Shown piece after piece: positions 52,225 through 60,667 of a DNA stretch of 64,000 bases (its first letter is position 1; each line of letters opens with the position of its first letter). Source of the stretch: Rubrobacter xylanophilus (GTDB taxonomy: Bacteria > Actinomycetota > Rubrobacteria > Rubrobacterales > Rubrobacteraceae); contig NZ_AP019791.1 in the NCBI RefSeq assembly GCF_007164525.1, positions 1 through 64,000 on the forward strand, read 5' to 3'. The notes under the pieces were generated by a model. It did no database searches, was not told the origin of the DNA, and worked only from the letters and a program-made list of their open reading frames with translations. A program made the position numbers and the translations under genes.

Positions 52225-53622
52225 CTAGGCCGAGATGAGCTTCGCCAGCCGGTCGCGCACCGCCTCTATGGGGATACGCTCTTGCTCCATGGTGTCCCGG
52301 TCGCGGATCGTCACCTTCTTGTCCTCCAGGGTGTCGAAGTCCACGGTGATGCAGAAGGGGGTTCCTGCCTCGTCCTGGCGGCGGTAGCGGCGCCCGATGG
52401 AACCCGAGTCGTCGTAGAAGATCCTGTAGTCGCCCTTCAGGTCGTCGTAGAGCCGCCGGGCCACCGCCGAGACAGGCTCCTTCTTCGTGAGCGGGAAGAC
52501 CGCCGCCTTGGTGGGGGCCACCCGGGGGTGAAGCTTGAGCACGGTGCGCTTCTCGGGCTCACCCTTGGCGTTCGGGGCTTCCTCCTCGTGGTAGGCGTCG
52601 ACCAGCAGGGCCAGCAGGATCCTGTCCACCCCGGCGGCGGGCTCTATCACGTAGGGGATGTAGCTCTCGTTCTTCGCCTGGTCGAAGTACTCGAGCTTCT
52701 CGCCCGAGTACTCCGAGTGGCGCCGGAGGTCGTAGTCCGTGCGGTTGGCGATGCCCTCCAGCTCCGACCACCCGGCGAAGGGGAAGTTGTACTCGATGTC
52801 CACCGTGCGCTTGGAGTAGTGGGAGAGCTTCTCCTTCGGGTGCTCGTAGAGCCGCAGGTTCTCCGGGCGGATACCCAGCCGGGCATACCATTCGCGGCGC
52901 TCCTCGATCCAGTACTCGTGCCACTCCTCGTCGGTACCCGGCTCCACGAAGAACTCCATCTCCATCTGCTCGAACTCCCGGGTGCGGAAGATGAAGTTGC
53001 CCGGCGTGATCTCGTTCCTGAAAGATTTGCCGATCTGGGCTATCCCGAAGGGGACCTTCACCCGGCTGGTCTGCAGGACGTTCTTGAAGTTCACGAAGAT
53101 GCCCTGCGCGGTCTCCGGCCTGAGGTAGGCTATGTTCTCCGGGCTCTTGACCGGCCCGGTGTAGGTCTCGAACATCAGGTTGAACGGGCGCACGGGGGCG
53201 AAGTCCCGTCCGCCGTCCGCCGGGTCCTTTATGCGCTCGTCCTCCTCTATGAGGCGGGTCATCTCCTCGGGGCTCATCCCCTCGGCGTCTATGCCGGTGG
53301 CCTCCTCGATGAGGTGGTCGGCCCGGTAGCGGCGCCCGCTGGTGCGGCTCTCGACGAGCATGTCGTTGAAAGTCTCCACGTGCCCGGAGGCCTCCCACAC
53401 TCTGGGGTGCATGATGATCGCGGCGTCTATCCCGACGACGTCGTCGCGCATGTAGACCATGCTGCGCCACCACTCCTCCCGGATGTTGCGCTTCATCTCG
53501 ACGCCCAAAGGACCGTAGTCGTAAGAGGAGCGGATGCCGCCGTAGATCTCGGAGCTCTGGTAGACGAAGCCCCTTCTCTTGCAGAACGAGACTATCTTCT
53601 CCATCGAAACCGTTTGCGACAC
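52225..53622 (-). CDS. glyS: Glycyl-tRNA synthetase (alpha2 type)
   Basis: A 465-residue class II synthetase of the homodimeric type. Motif 2 ([24 protein letters not shown]) and motif 3 ([15 protein letters not shown]) are clear, along with [15 protein letters not shown]. The C-terminal anticodon-binding domain begins at [14 protein letters not shown]. The length is normal for this type. The adjacent sulfotransferase gene is probably cotranscribed. Confidence 0.95.
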   Translation of the reverse strand: MSQTVSMEKIVSFCKRRGFVYQSSEIYGGIRSSYDYGPLGVEMKRNIREEWWRSMVYMRDDVVGIDAAIIMHPRVWEASGHVETFNDMLVESRTSGRRYRADHLIEEATGIDAEGMSPEEMTRLIEEDERIKDPADGGRDFAPVRPFNLMFETYTGPVKSPENIAYLRPETAQGIFVNFKNVLQTSRVKVPFGIAQIGKSFRNEITPGNFIFRTREFEQMEMEFFVEPGTDEEWHEYWIEERREWYARLGIRPENLRLYEHPKEKLSHYSKRTVDIEYNFPFAGWSELEGIANRTDYDLRRHSEYSGEKLEYFDQAKNESYIPYVIEPAAGVDRILLALLVDAYHEEEAPNAKGEPEKRTVLKLHPRVAPTKAAVFPLTKKEPVSAVARRLYDDLKGDYRIFYDDSGSIGRRYRRQDEAGTPFCITVDFDTLEDKKVTIRDRDTMEQERIPIEAVRDRLAKLISA

Positions 53623-53724
53623 GAAGCCCTCCGGACGCTCGGAAGCCGCTGCACCAACTTCAGGGTCCAGAGAGTATATCTCAGGGACCAGGGGGATTTG
53701 AACCGGCGGGTGGATGCTCTACGG

Positions 53725-53730
53725 TATAAT
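53725..53730 (+). promoter_or_regulatory. Probable -10 box of a leaderless DUF4126 mRNA
   Basis: A perfect TATAAT ends 8 nt before ATG 53738. Confidence 0.55.
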
Positions 53731-53737
53731 CCCGCGC

Positions 53738-54307
53738 ATGGAGATCCTCATCTCAGCGGGCGTCGCCGCCGGGCTGGCCGCCGCGGCGGGCATGAGGGCC
53801 TTTCTGCCGCTCGCGGTGGTGGCCCTTTTCGCCCAGCTCGGCTTTCTGGAGCTCTCCGGACCTGCTGAGGAGTACCTCGCCGGGTGGGGGATGGTTGGGG
53901 GTCTTGCCGCGCTCGCGGTGCTGGAGGTCGTTCTGGAGAAGGTACGGGGGCTCTACCGGGCGCTCAACGCCGTGCAGGTGCCCGTGCGGGCCGCTTCCGG
54001 GGCGGTGCTCTCCTACGCCGCCGCGGGGGCGGAGGCGCTGGGCTGGCTTGCGGTCGGGGCGGTCGTGGCGGGAGGAGTCGCGCTCCTGCGGGCCTGGCTG
54101 CGGCCGCCGGCGGCCGAGCCGGCGGCAGGGGTGAGTCCCTGGTTCATGAGCGCCGCCGAGGACGTGGTCTCCCTCGTCGGTGGGGGGCTGGCGATTTTCG
54201 TGCCGTTCGTCTCGTCGTTGCTGGTGGCCTTTCTGCTCCTCTTCTTCTACCGGGTGAGGCGGCGGAGGAGCAGGAAGTACGGGGGGTTGCGCATATTGGG
54301 CGACTAG
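53738..54307 (+). CDS. DUF4126-family membrane protein
   Basis: A protein of about 189 residues with four or five hydrophobic helices. The start GVAAGLAAAAGMRAFLPLAVVAL and the later AAEDVVSLVGGGLAIFVP match DUF4126 proteins as I remember them; their function is unknown. The C terminus is basic. ATG 53738 is supported by the TATAAT box, and an in-frame ATG at 53714 would lie upstream of it. Confidence 0.8.
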   Translation: MEILISAGVAAGLAAAAGMRAFLPLAVVALFAQLGFLELSGPAEEYLAGWGMVGGLAALAVLEVVLEKVRGLYRALNAVQVPVRAASGAVLSYAAAGAEALGWLAVGAVVAGGVALLRAWLRPPAAEPAAGVSPWFMSAAEDVVSLVGGGLAIFVPFVSSLLVAFLLLFFYRVRRRRSRKYGGLRILGD

Positions 54308-54332
54308 GTCCCCGGGAAGGGATGCTTTCTCC

Positions 54333-55286
54333 GTGGAAGAGCGGGAGATCACGATAGTCAAGGGGAAGAGGAGCACCCCCTTCTCGCGCGGCATCCTTGC
54401 GCAGACGCTCTCGCAGGCCGGGGCCAAGCCGGAACTGGCCCACAGGATAGCCAGCGAGGTGCGGGCCGAGCTGCTGGCCGAGCAGCGCTACACGGTCGAG
54501 GAAGAGGAGGTTCTCGCCCGGGTCCGCGACAAGCTCGTGAAGAAGGATGCGCTGGTCGTCGAGAGGCTGGACAAGTGGCGCATCCTGCGTGAGTCCACCG
54601 AGCCCATCGTGGTGCTCATCGGGGGGGCGACGGGGGTGGGCACCAGCACGCTGGCGGCCGACGTAGCCAGGCGGTTGAATATCCAGAGCGTCATCGGGAC
54701 GGACTCCATCCGCGAGGTTTTGCGGCACGCCATAAGCCCGGATCTCGTCCCCGCGCTGCACAAGAGCTCCTATGCCATAAAGCCGGAGGACATCAGGATC
54801 CCGGTGAAGGAGGAGAACACGACGCTCTACGGTTTCAGGATCCAGGCCTCCCAGGTGGCGGTGGGGGTCGAGGCCATAGTGGACCGGGGCTTGAAGGAGG
54901 GGACCAACCTGGTGATAGAGGGGGTCCATCTGGTCCCGGAGATCATCCTGGACCGCTACAGGGACCACCCGAACGTCTGCTCGCTGGTGGTCTACCTCTC
55001 GGATGAGGCGGCCCACCGCTCGCGCTTCTACATCCGGGCTTTGGGGACCGCCATGCGCCGTCCGGCCGAGGAGTACATCGCGCACTTCAGGGAGATCCGC
55101 CAGATCCACGACTATATAGTGGAGAGCGCCCGCAGGATGGGGGTGCACACGGTGGAGAACTTCTCCATCGAGAACTCCTCCGACGCGGCGGTCGAGATAG
55201 TCGCGAACCGGGTCTCCGGGATCGCCGAGAAGGCCGCCCGGCGTCCCTCTTCGCTGCTGCTGGACGCCAGCGCCCGCGGGGGCTGA
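54333..55286 (+). CDS. 2-phosphoglycerate kinase-like protein with ATP-cone domain
   Basis: A 317-residue protein. Residues 1-85 resemble an ATP-cone regulatory domain (ITIVKGKRSTPFSRGILAQ, IASEVRAELL). A P-loop kinase domain follows: VLIGGATGVGTSTLA, with Thr where the usual P-loop has Lys, then GTDSIREVLRHAISPDL. Archaeal 2-phosphoglycerate kinases, which make 2,3-bisphosphoglycerate, share this layout and, as I recall, the GVGTST form. What it does in an actinobacterium is not established; a role in a glycerate-derived solute is a guess. GTG 54333 is the start. Confidence 0.78.
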   Translation: MEEREITIVKGKRSTPFSRGILAQTLSQAGAKPELAHRIASEVRAELLAEQRYTVEEEEVLARVRDKLVKKDALVVERLDKWRILRESTEPIVVLIGGATGVGTSTLAADVARRLNIQSVIGTDSIREVLRHAISPDLVPALHKSSYAIKPEDIRIPVKEENTTLYGFRIQASQVAVGVEAIVDRGLKEGTNLVIEGVHLVPEIILDRYRDHPNVCSLVVYLSDEAAHRSRFYIRALGTAMRRPAEEYIAHFREIRQIHDYIVESARRMGVHTVENFSIENSSDAAVEIVANRVSGIAEKAARRPSSLLLDASARGG

Positions 55287-55340
55287 GCCTTCTTCGAGCC
55301 TTTTCCTGCGACCGGCGCTACAATATCCGGAGGTTTTCGC

Positions 55341-55694
55341 ATGGAGGTGTCAGAGGCTTTGCCTGACAAGCAGCGGGTGCGGAGCTTCATCCTCGGAGGG
55401 TTGGCCGGGCTGGCCGCCGGCATCCTCTTCGCTCCCCGGAGCGGTCGTGAGGTGCGGGGCTCCATAGCGGACAGGGTCTGGGAGGCCCGCGATCGGGGTC
55501 GCGAGCGGTATCTGGAGGCGCAGGAGCGGCTGCGCGAGCGGGTGGCGCGTGAGCGGGAGGAGGGTCCGGCCGGGGAGCCGGCTCCCCGGCCGGACCCGCG
55601 GGCCGAGGAGCTGCGCACCCGCGTGCGCGAGCTTCGGGAGCGACTGCGCGAGCGTTCCGACGGGCCGCGGGACGTGGGCGGGGGATCGGCGTGA
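55341..55694 (+). CDS. YtxH-like small membrane-associated protein
   Basis: A 117-residue protein. A Gly/Ala-rich hydrophobic segment (FILGGLAGLAAGILFAPRSG) with the YtxH-type APRSG motif is followed by an Arg/Glu-rich helical tail that may be a coiled coil. The function is unknown; general stress proteins share the domain. TACAAT at 55319-55324 and GGAGG near 55329 precede the ATG. The stop overlaps the next start (GTGA). Confidence 0.75.
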   Translation: MEVSEALPDKQRVRSFILGGLAGLAAGILFAPRSGREVRGSIADRVWEARDRGRERYLEAQERLRERVAREREEGPAGEPAPRPDPRAEELRTRVRELRERLRERSDGPRDVGGGSA

Positions 55695-56302
55695 GGCCCA
55701 CCTCCTTCGTCCCCACGATCCACGAGATAGCTCCGGAGGAGGCAGCGGAGATACCGGGTCTCGGGCCGGTGATCGGTTACTGGACGGAGGACGGGGCGGG
55801 TCCCCGGGAGTGGTTCGAGGAGGTGCTCGGACGCTGGGGGACGGCCGGGTTCGTCGTCCGGCGAGGGGAGGAGGTGCAGGGCTTCGTGGTGTACGGTCCA
55901 CGGGGATACCTGCCGCGCGCCGGACGCTACCCGTTCTCCGTGGAGGAAGACGCGGTCCTGCTCGCCTACGCGGCCGGCGATCAGCGGACTCGCCGGCGCC
56001 TGATCCTGAGGATGCTCAGGGATCTGCGGCAGCGCGGGGCGGGGCGGACGGAGGCCATAGCCAGCGATACCGGAGTTCGCTTCCACGTGCCCACCCGGCT
56101 GCTGGCCGAGAGCGGCTGGCACCTGGTGCGCCGCTGCTGGTGCCTTGGCGGATTCTACACGCTGGCGCGGGTGGATCTGGGCAGTACCGTGGAGGTGGCC
56201 GAACTGGCACGCCACCTGCTCGGACGGGTGAGGATTCCCGCGATCAAGGGGCCCTCTCCGGTGCCCGGGCTCTTCAGCCGGGCGGCAGGATCGCGGTCTT
56301 GA
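55691..56302 (+). CDS. GNAT-like uncharacterised protein
   Basis: A 203-residue protein that resembles a divergent GNAT acetyltransferase: FVVRRGEEVQGFVVYGPRGYLP could be the central strand and pantetheine site, but the acetyl-CoA Arg/Gln-Gly loop is not clear. I rate the family call as weak. It is translationally coupled to the YtxH-like gene and its 3' end overlaps the convergent gene by 29 bp. Confidence 0.55.
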   Translation: MRPTSFVPTIHEIAPEEAAEIPGLGPVIGYWTEDGAGPREWFEEVLGRWGTAGFVVRRGEEVQGFVVYGPRGYLPRAGRYPFSVEEDAVLLAYAAGDQRTRRRLILRMLRDLRQRGAGRTEAIASDTGVRFHVPTRLLAESGWHLVRRCWCLGGFYTLARVDLGSTVEVAELARHLLGRVRIPAIKGPSPVPGLFSRAAGSRS

Positions 56303-56771
56303 CCTCCGGGGGCTCTCCGTCCGCGGAAGCCATCACCTCCAGGATCTTCCGCGGCCGTTCCGGAGGAGCCTCGTCCGGTGGAGCGAAGGGCGAGAGGTCG
56401 AGTTCCACGCTGACGCGGGTGCTCTCCCCGGGGAGGAGGGAGCCCACCTCCTCCCGGTAGCTGCGGCGTTCCCGGATGGCGGTGTTCTCGGAGAAGACCG
56501 CCACCCGAACCTCCACGTTCTCGAGTTTCCCGTCGGAGGTGTTTCTGACGCCTATCTCGAGCTGTTGTTCCTCCCGCCCCTTCAGAGAAGCCAGCCGCTC
56601 CTTGTCGAGGATTATCCGGAGGTCCTTCGGCGGAGCCGGAGAGCTCCGGCGGGGTTCGAGGCTCTGTTCGCCGTAGGATCTCGCGCTCATATTGGCCAGC
56701 AGCAGGAACATGCCGGCCGCCGCGAGGAAGGAGAGAGCGGTCGCCAGGCCCCAGATCAACGCCCCTCTCAT
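56274..56771 (-). CDS. Membrane-anchored protein of the two-component operon
   Basis: A 165-residue protein with one N-terminal membrane helix (about residues 4-27) and an external beta-rich domain (LEIGVRNTSDGKLENVEVRV) that looks like an immunoglobulin-like or FxLYD-type fold. The function is unknown. The ATG at 56771 overlaps the stop of the lipoprotein gene (ATGA), which places it as the last gene of the regulator-kinase-lipoprotein operon. Confidence 0.7.
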   Translation of the reverse strand: MRGALIWGLATALSFLAAAGMFLLLANMSARSYGEQSLEPRRSSPAPPKDLRIILDKERLASLKGREEQQLEIGVRNTSDGKLENVEVRVAVFSENTAIRERRSYREEVGSLLPGESTRVSVELDLSPFAPPDEAPPERPRKILEVMASADGEPPEVKTAILPPG

Positions 56772-57934
56772 CGCTCCTTCTCCCCGGCGGGCAGTGGCAC
56801 TTCGTAGAGGTTGTAGAACTCTCGCAGCAGGGCTTCGGCCGGGACGTCCTCCACCCGCGGTCCGGAGAAGACCCCTCGGGCGACGATCGCCATGCTTTTG
56901 CCGTCGGGCCTCCAAGCCAGGTCTCCGGGACCGGACTTTATCTCCATTCCCTCGTTCTGCGTGGCCGCCCGCAGCTCTTTCGTTCCTAGGTCGAGCACAT
57001 ACAGGTTGGCGGGCGAATTGGGGTGCAGGCGGCCGAGGATGGCAAGGCGCGAGCCGTCGGGGGAGACCCGGATTCCGGAGGCTGCGAAGTCCCTGCCCAC
57101 GTCGGGATCCAGCTCCGGGCGGTTCGCTCCCGGAGGGATCCGGTAGAGCCCGTAGAGGCCGGGACTTTCCTGTTTCGGCGCCGCTTCGGACTTTGCCACG
57201 AAGTACACTCCCCTGCCGGTCCACTGCGGGGCTCCGAGTATCCGGAGCCCGTTCTCCAGCCGGGTCACCCTCTTGAGGATTCTGTTCTGCAGATCGAAGG
57301 CATAGATTTCCGAGGTGGATTCCTCTTCGGGTGGGACGCTCGCCAGCAGGGCGAGCCGTCCGTTGGGGGAGACGGAGACGTTGCTGATGCGGCCCGGCAC
57401 CTGCACCCCGGCGTAGGGTACGAGCCGCTTTCCCAGCCAGAGGGCCAGGGTGCTTCGTGAGGGACCGCGCCTGAGCGCGGCGATCATACCGCCCCTTCCG
57501 GGGAGTGGGCTGAAGGCCAGCGCACGTTCCGAGATCTTGCGCGCCTTCAGGTTGCCTCCCCCGGTGCCGATCAGGTAGAGGGTTTCGTCCTCGGGGGCCA
57601 GGGCCGCCAGCGTTCCGCCGGAGATCCACTCCACCCGCCGGGCCTCGATTTGCTCGGTCGATTCCCACATCGCTCGCCGAACCCCGAGATCTTTCTCGAT
57701 TACGTAGCCGTCCATGGTGAAGGCCATGCGGCTTCCGTCCGGGCTCCATGCCGGCGAACCCTTGTAGCCGGGACCGGAGCTCAGGGGTCGCACCCCGGGG
57801 CCGAGACCGAGATCCGGGCGCTCCCCGGCGGGTATGGGGAGCACGGAGATCTCACGCGCCGCCGGATGCGAGCACCCGGTCGCGAGGAAGGCCAGCAGGA
57901 GCACCGCGAGGCAGACCCCCGCCCTAACCAGCAT
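56768..57934 (-). CDS. LpqB-like beta-propeller lipoprotein
   Basis: A 388-residue protein. A signal peptide ends in lipobox LATGC at about residue 21. The rest is a beta-propeller of TolB/WD40-like repeats with recurring SPDGSRMAF-type motifs ([47 protein letters not shown]). In other actinobacteria LpqB follows mtrA and mtrB and affects MtrB signalling. The same gene order here supports the name, although the spore-germination domain of classic LpqB is not evident. It overlaps the kinase gene by 11 bp. Confidence 0.75.
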   Translation of the reverse strand: MLVRAGVCLAVLLLAFLATGCSHPAAREISVLPIPAGERPDLGLGPGVRPLSSGPGYKGSPAWSPDGSRMAFTMDGYVIEKDLGVRRAMWESTEQIEARRVEWISGGTLAALAPEDETLYLIGTGGGNLKARKISERALAFSPLPGRGGMIAALRRGPSRSTLALWLGKRLVPYAGVQVPGRISNVSVSPNGRLALLASVPPEEESTSEIYAFDLQNRILKRVTRLENGLRILGAPQWTGRGVYFVAKSEAAPKQESPGLYGLYRIPPGANRPELDPDVGRDFAASGIRVSPDGSRLAILGRLHPNSPANLYVLDLGTKELRAATQNEGMEIKSGPGDLAWRPDGKSMAIVARGVFSGPRVEDVPAEALLREFYNLYEVPLPAGEKER

Positions 57935-59636
57935 TCGGGGCCTCCGGACGCCGGGGGTTCTTGGGGAGTCGCACGGTGAAGGTCGAACCCTCTCCGAGCC
58001 GGCTCTCCACGGAGATCGTCCCCCCGTGCATCTCGACTATCTGCTTGCAGATGGCGAGACCCAGACCGCTGCCACCGGTGGACCGGGAACGGTCCTTCTC
58101 CACCCGGTAGAAGCGCTCGAAGAGGTGGGGGAGATCCTTCTCCGGTATCCCCACGCCGGTGTCCTTCACCCGGACGATGGCGTACTCTCCGCTCTCGGAG
58201 GCCGTGACGTCGACCCTCGAGCCTTCTTCGGAGTACTTCACGGCGTTGTCCAGCAGGTTCAGGAACACCTGGTAGAGCTTCTGGGCGTCGCAGGTGAGGT
58301 TGATGTGCGCCCCGTAGAGGTTTATCTCTATTCCGAAGCGCAGCGCCTTGGGCTCCACGGCCTCGACTGCGTCCTGCAGGATGCGGTCGAGGCTCGCCGG
58401 GGCGAGCTGCAGCGAGTACTGCCAGGAGTCCATCTGGGAGAGCGTCATCAGCTCCTCCACCATCGCGCGGATCCGGCCGAGCTCCCCCTCGGCGAGCTCC
58501 AGGGCTCTGTTCTCCAGCGGGTCGAGCCTCTCGCGGGCCCGCTGCAGCAGCCCCACGGCGCTCTGGATGGTGGTCAGCGGGGTCCTGAGTTCGTGCGAGA
58601 AGTCCGAGACGAAGGCGGATTTGGCCCGCTCCAGCGCCCGGTATTCGGTTATGTCCCTGACCGCGAGTATGACCCCGGTCTGCGAACGGCCGCCGCGGTC
58701 CATCCGCGCGGCATAGGCCCAGAAGGATTTCTCGCCGAGCTCCACCTCCCTGACGGAGAAGCCGGTCTCCGCGGCTTCCCGGACGACGCCGAGGATCTCC
58801 GCGGCCACGCCGACCTCCCGGAGCGTGCGGCCGCCATCCCCCGGCCGAACCCCGAGCATCCGGGCCGCGGCGGCGTTGGCCATGGTGATGCGGCCCTCGT
58901 GGTCGGTGGCGACCAGGGCCTCCAGCGAGGCCTCGAGTACGGCTTCGAGGTGTCTTTTCTGGTCCTGGATCTCTCCGATGTAGTGCTCTATCTCGCCGGC
59001 CATGTAGTTGAAGGCCCGCGCCATCTCCCCCAGCTCGTCGCGGCTGGTGACCGGGACCGGCGTGCTGTAGTCGCCGGAGGCGACCCTTATGGCGGCGTCG
59101 CGGGTTTCGGAGAGCGGGCGCGTGATCTGGCGGGTCAACAGCAGGCTGGCCATCCCGGCGAGCAGGACGCTGGTGCCGATGGCCCCGAGTATCCCCAGTC
59201 GCAGGTACGAGAGGCTCTGGTCCAGCTCGTCCTGCGGCACGTCGTAGACCATGACGCCCCTGGAGACCCCTCCCGCGTCGAGCAGCGGCCAGACGGTTAT
59301 GTAGGTGCCATCGGCGGGGGTGAGGACGCCCTTGCCCTGCGGGGAGGAGGACACCCGCTCGATGAGGCCCCGCTCGAGCCCGAGCCGCTCGTAGGTCTTG
59401 CGGGGGTCGAGCTGATTGCCCAGCCCGTCGCGGGCGGCCAGAGGTTCGCCCCCGGGACCCACGTAGAGCACCGCCAGCCCGGTTGGGTCGGAGACGGTCT
59501 GAACGAGCTCCCCGGCGTAGCTCTCCGGGGGCGGCAGGGTCTGGTCCTCGGGGCGCCGCAGGCCCTCTATGAACTCGGTCGCCCCGGCGTTGGCGGTCCG
59601 GGAGCGCTGGATGAGCAGGGTATTCTCGGCCTCCAC
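57924..59636 (-). CDS. Sensor histidine kinase, MtrB/PhoR/WalK-like
   Basis: A protein of 570 residues from GTG 59636. A periplasmic sensor region (1-140) leads to a membrane helix ([19 protein letters not shown]), then HAMP, PAS, HisKA with [15 protein letters not shown], and HATPase with [30 protein letters not shown] and GGSGLGLAI. The first membrane helix expected for this topology is encoded in frame upstream (about 59726-59637, RIFIALVGISSTASLVIGLV). The frame is open back to the regulator stop at 59802, yet has no ATG, GTG or TTG there. The true start is thus unresolved: a rare codon, a frameshift or an error. Confidence 0.85.
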   Translation of the reverse strand: MEAENTLLIQRSRTANAGATEFIEGLRRPEDQTLPPPESYAGELVQTVSDPTGLAVLYVGPGGEPLAARDGLGNQLDPRKTYERLGLERGLIERVSSSPQGKGVLTPADGTYITVWPLLDAGGVSRGVMVYDVPQDELDQSLSYLRLGILGAIGTSVLLAGMASLLLTRQITRPLSETRDAAIRVASGDYSTPVPVTSRDELGEMARAFNYMAGEIEHYIGEIQDQKRHLEAVLEASLEALVATDHEGRITMANAAAARMLGVRPGDGGRTLREVGVAAEILGVVREAAETGFSVREVELGEKSFWAYAARMDRGGRSQTGVILAVRDITEYRALERAKSAFVSDFSHELRTPLTTIQSAVGLLQRARERLDPLENRALELAEGELGRIRAMVEELMTLSQMDSWQYSLQLAPASLDRILQDAVEAVEPKALRFGIEINLYGAHINLTCDAQKLYQVFLNLLDNAVKYSEEGSRVDVTASESGEYAIVRVKDTGVGIPEKDLPHLFERFYRVEKDRSRSTGGSGLGLAICKQIVEMHGGTISVESRLGEGSTFTVRLPKNPRRPEAPNAG

Positions 59637-59801
59637 GAGCCGCTGCTGGGCGAAGTAGAAGAGTACCAGCCCGATGACCAGGCTCGCCGTCGAGGAGATC
59701 CCGACGAGCGCGATGAAGATCCTCCCCTTGAACCCGGGGAGCCTCCAGGGAAGCCGCTTTGTGGCCTTGGTCTTTATCTGGCCATCACCCCCGAAAGGAG
59801 G

Positions 59802-60497
59802 TCAGCCCTCGATCCGGGCCGCCCGGTACCCGACGCTCGGGACGGTCTGGATGATCTCGGGGTGCGACGGGTCCCGTTCGATCTTGGACCTCAGGCGCGA
59901 GATGTGGACGTCTATGTAGCGGCTGGCCAGATACTGCGAGCCGGTGGAGACCGCCTCGGAGATCTGGGCCCGGGTGAAGGCCTGCCCGGGCCTCCTGAGG
60001 AGCAGCGCCAGGATCTTGAACTCCGTCGGCGTCAGATCCAGCGGCCGCCCGTCCCGGGTGACTGTGTAGGCGTTGGTGTCCAGCTCCAGAGGCCCCAGCC
60101 GGAGCACCCCGTCCCGACGCGTGCCCTCGGTGCGACCGAGCCGCCTGAGGATGGCCTTTATCCGCGCCAGAAGCTCCTTGGTGTCGAACGGTTTGGTGAT
60201 GTAGTCGTCCGCCCCGAGCTCAAGCCCCACCACCTTGTCCACCGACTGGCTCTTGGCCGTCAGGAGTATCACCGGAACGTCGCTGCGCTCCCGGATCTTC
60301 TTGAGCACCTCGAACCCGCTGAGCTTCGGCATCATGATGTCCAGAACCACGAGATCCGGCTCCTCCCGCCCCAGCATCTCGAGCGCCTCAATCCCATCCT
60401 CCGCGGCTAAAACCTCATACCCCTCGGAGACCAGCAAAATGCTCGTGACCTCCAACAGCGCCGCGTCGTCGTCGACCAGAAGTATCTTCTCCTTCAA
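59802..60497 (-). CDS. OmpR/PhoB-family response regulator, MtrA-like
   Basis: A 231-residue regulator. The receiver domain has the acidic DDD near residue 9, phospho-acceptor Asp53 (LVVLDIMMPK), Thr in LLTAKS and Lys in YITKPF. The C-terminal winged helix has LTPTEFKILALLLRRPG and VDVHISRLRSKIE. MtrA is the closest idea from the gene order. PhoP or WalR are alternatives. The start is TTG 60497 with GGGAGG close by. Its target may include the 11-bp repeats at 19014 (inference). Confidence 0.9.
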   Translation of the reverse strand: MKEKILLVDDDAALLEVTSILLVSEGYEVLAAEDGIEALEMLGREEPDLVVLDIMMPKLSGFEVLKKIRERSDVPVILLTAKSQSVDKVVGLELGADDYITKPFDTKELLARIKAILRRLGRTEGTRRDGVLRLGPLELDTNAYTVTRDGRPLDLTPTEFKILALLLRRPGQAFTRAQISEAVSTGSQYLASRYIDVHISRLRSKIERDPSHPEIIQTVPSVGYRAARIEG

Positions 60498-60560
60498 GCC
60501 TCCCGTAAAACCTCCAGAATAGCCTCGCTCCCGTAACCCCTTATCCTACTCGACACAACC

Positions 60561-60583
60561 GGATGTCGCATCCGTTGCGGATG
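60561..60583. repeat. Overlapping inverted repeats upstream of dnaK
   Basis: GGATG-TCG-CATCC (60561-60573) and CATCCG-TTG-CGGATG (60569-60583) share an arm, giving three GGATG/CATCC units in 23 bp. They lie just upstream of the dnaK -35 box and may be a regulator site. Confidence 0.5.
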
Positions 60584-60594
60584 TATGTGTAATG

Positions 60595-60623
60595 TTGAAT
60601 GTATAGCGCTTAGATTTTATACT
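60595..60623 (+). promoter_or_regulatory. Promoter of the dnaK operon
   Basis: TTGAAT (60595-60600) and TATACT (60618-60623) are exactly 17 nt apart. Near-identical elements CGCTTAGAT (60607-60615) and CGCTTTAGAT (60629-60638) lie 22 bp apart around the -10 box. No CIRCE (TTAGCACTC-N9-GAGTGCTAA) or HAIR (CTTGAGT-N7-ACTCAAG) operator is present. Confidence 0.7.
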
Positions 60624-60667
60624 AATAACGCTTTAGATCGTGCCGTCACAAACCCAAGGAGGGATTG

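Noticed and set aside
53680-53720. tRNA-like T-arm signature on the minus strand (GGTTCAAATCC) between glyS and DUF4126
   Set aside because: The bases beside the loop do not form a five-pair T stem, and no D arm or anticodon arm can be built upstream, where the DUF4126 promoter and start lie. At most it is a degraded tRNA fragment.
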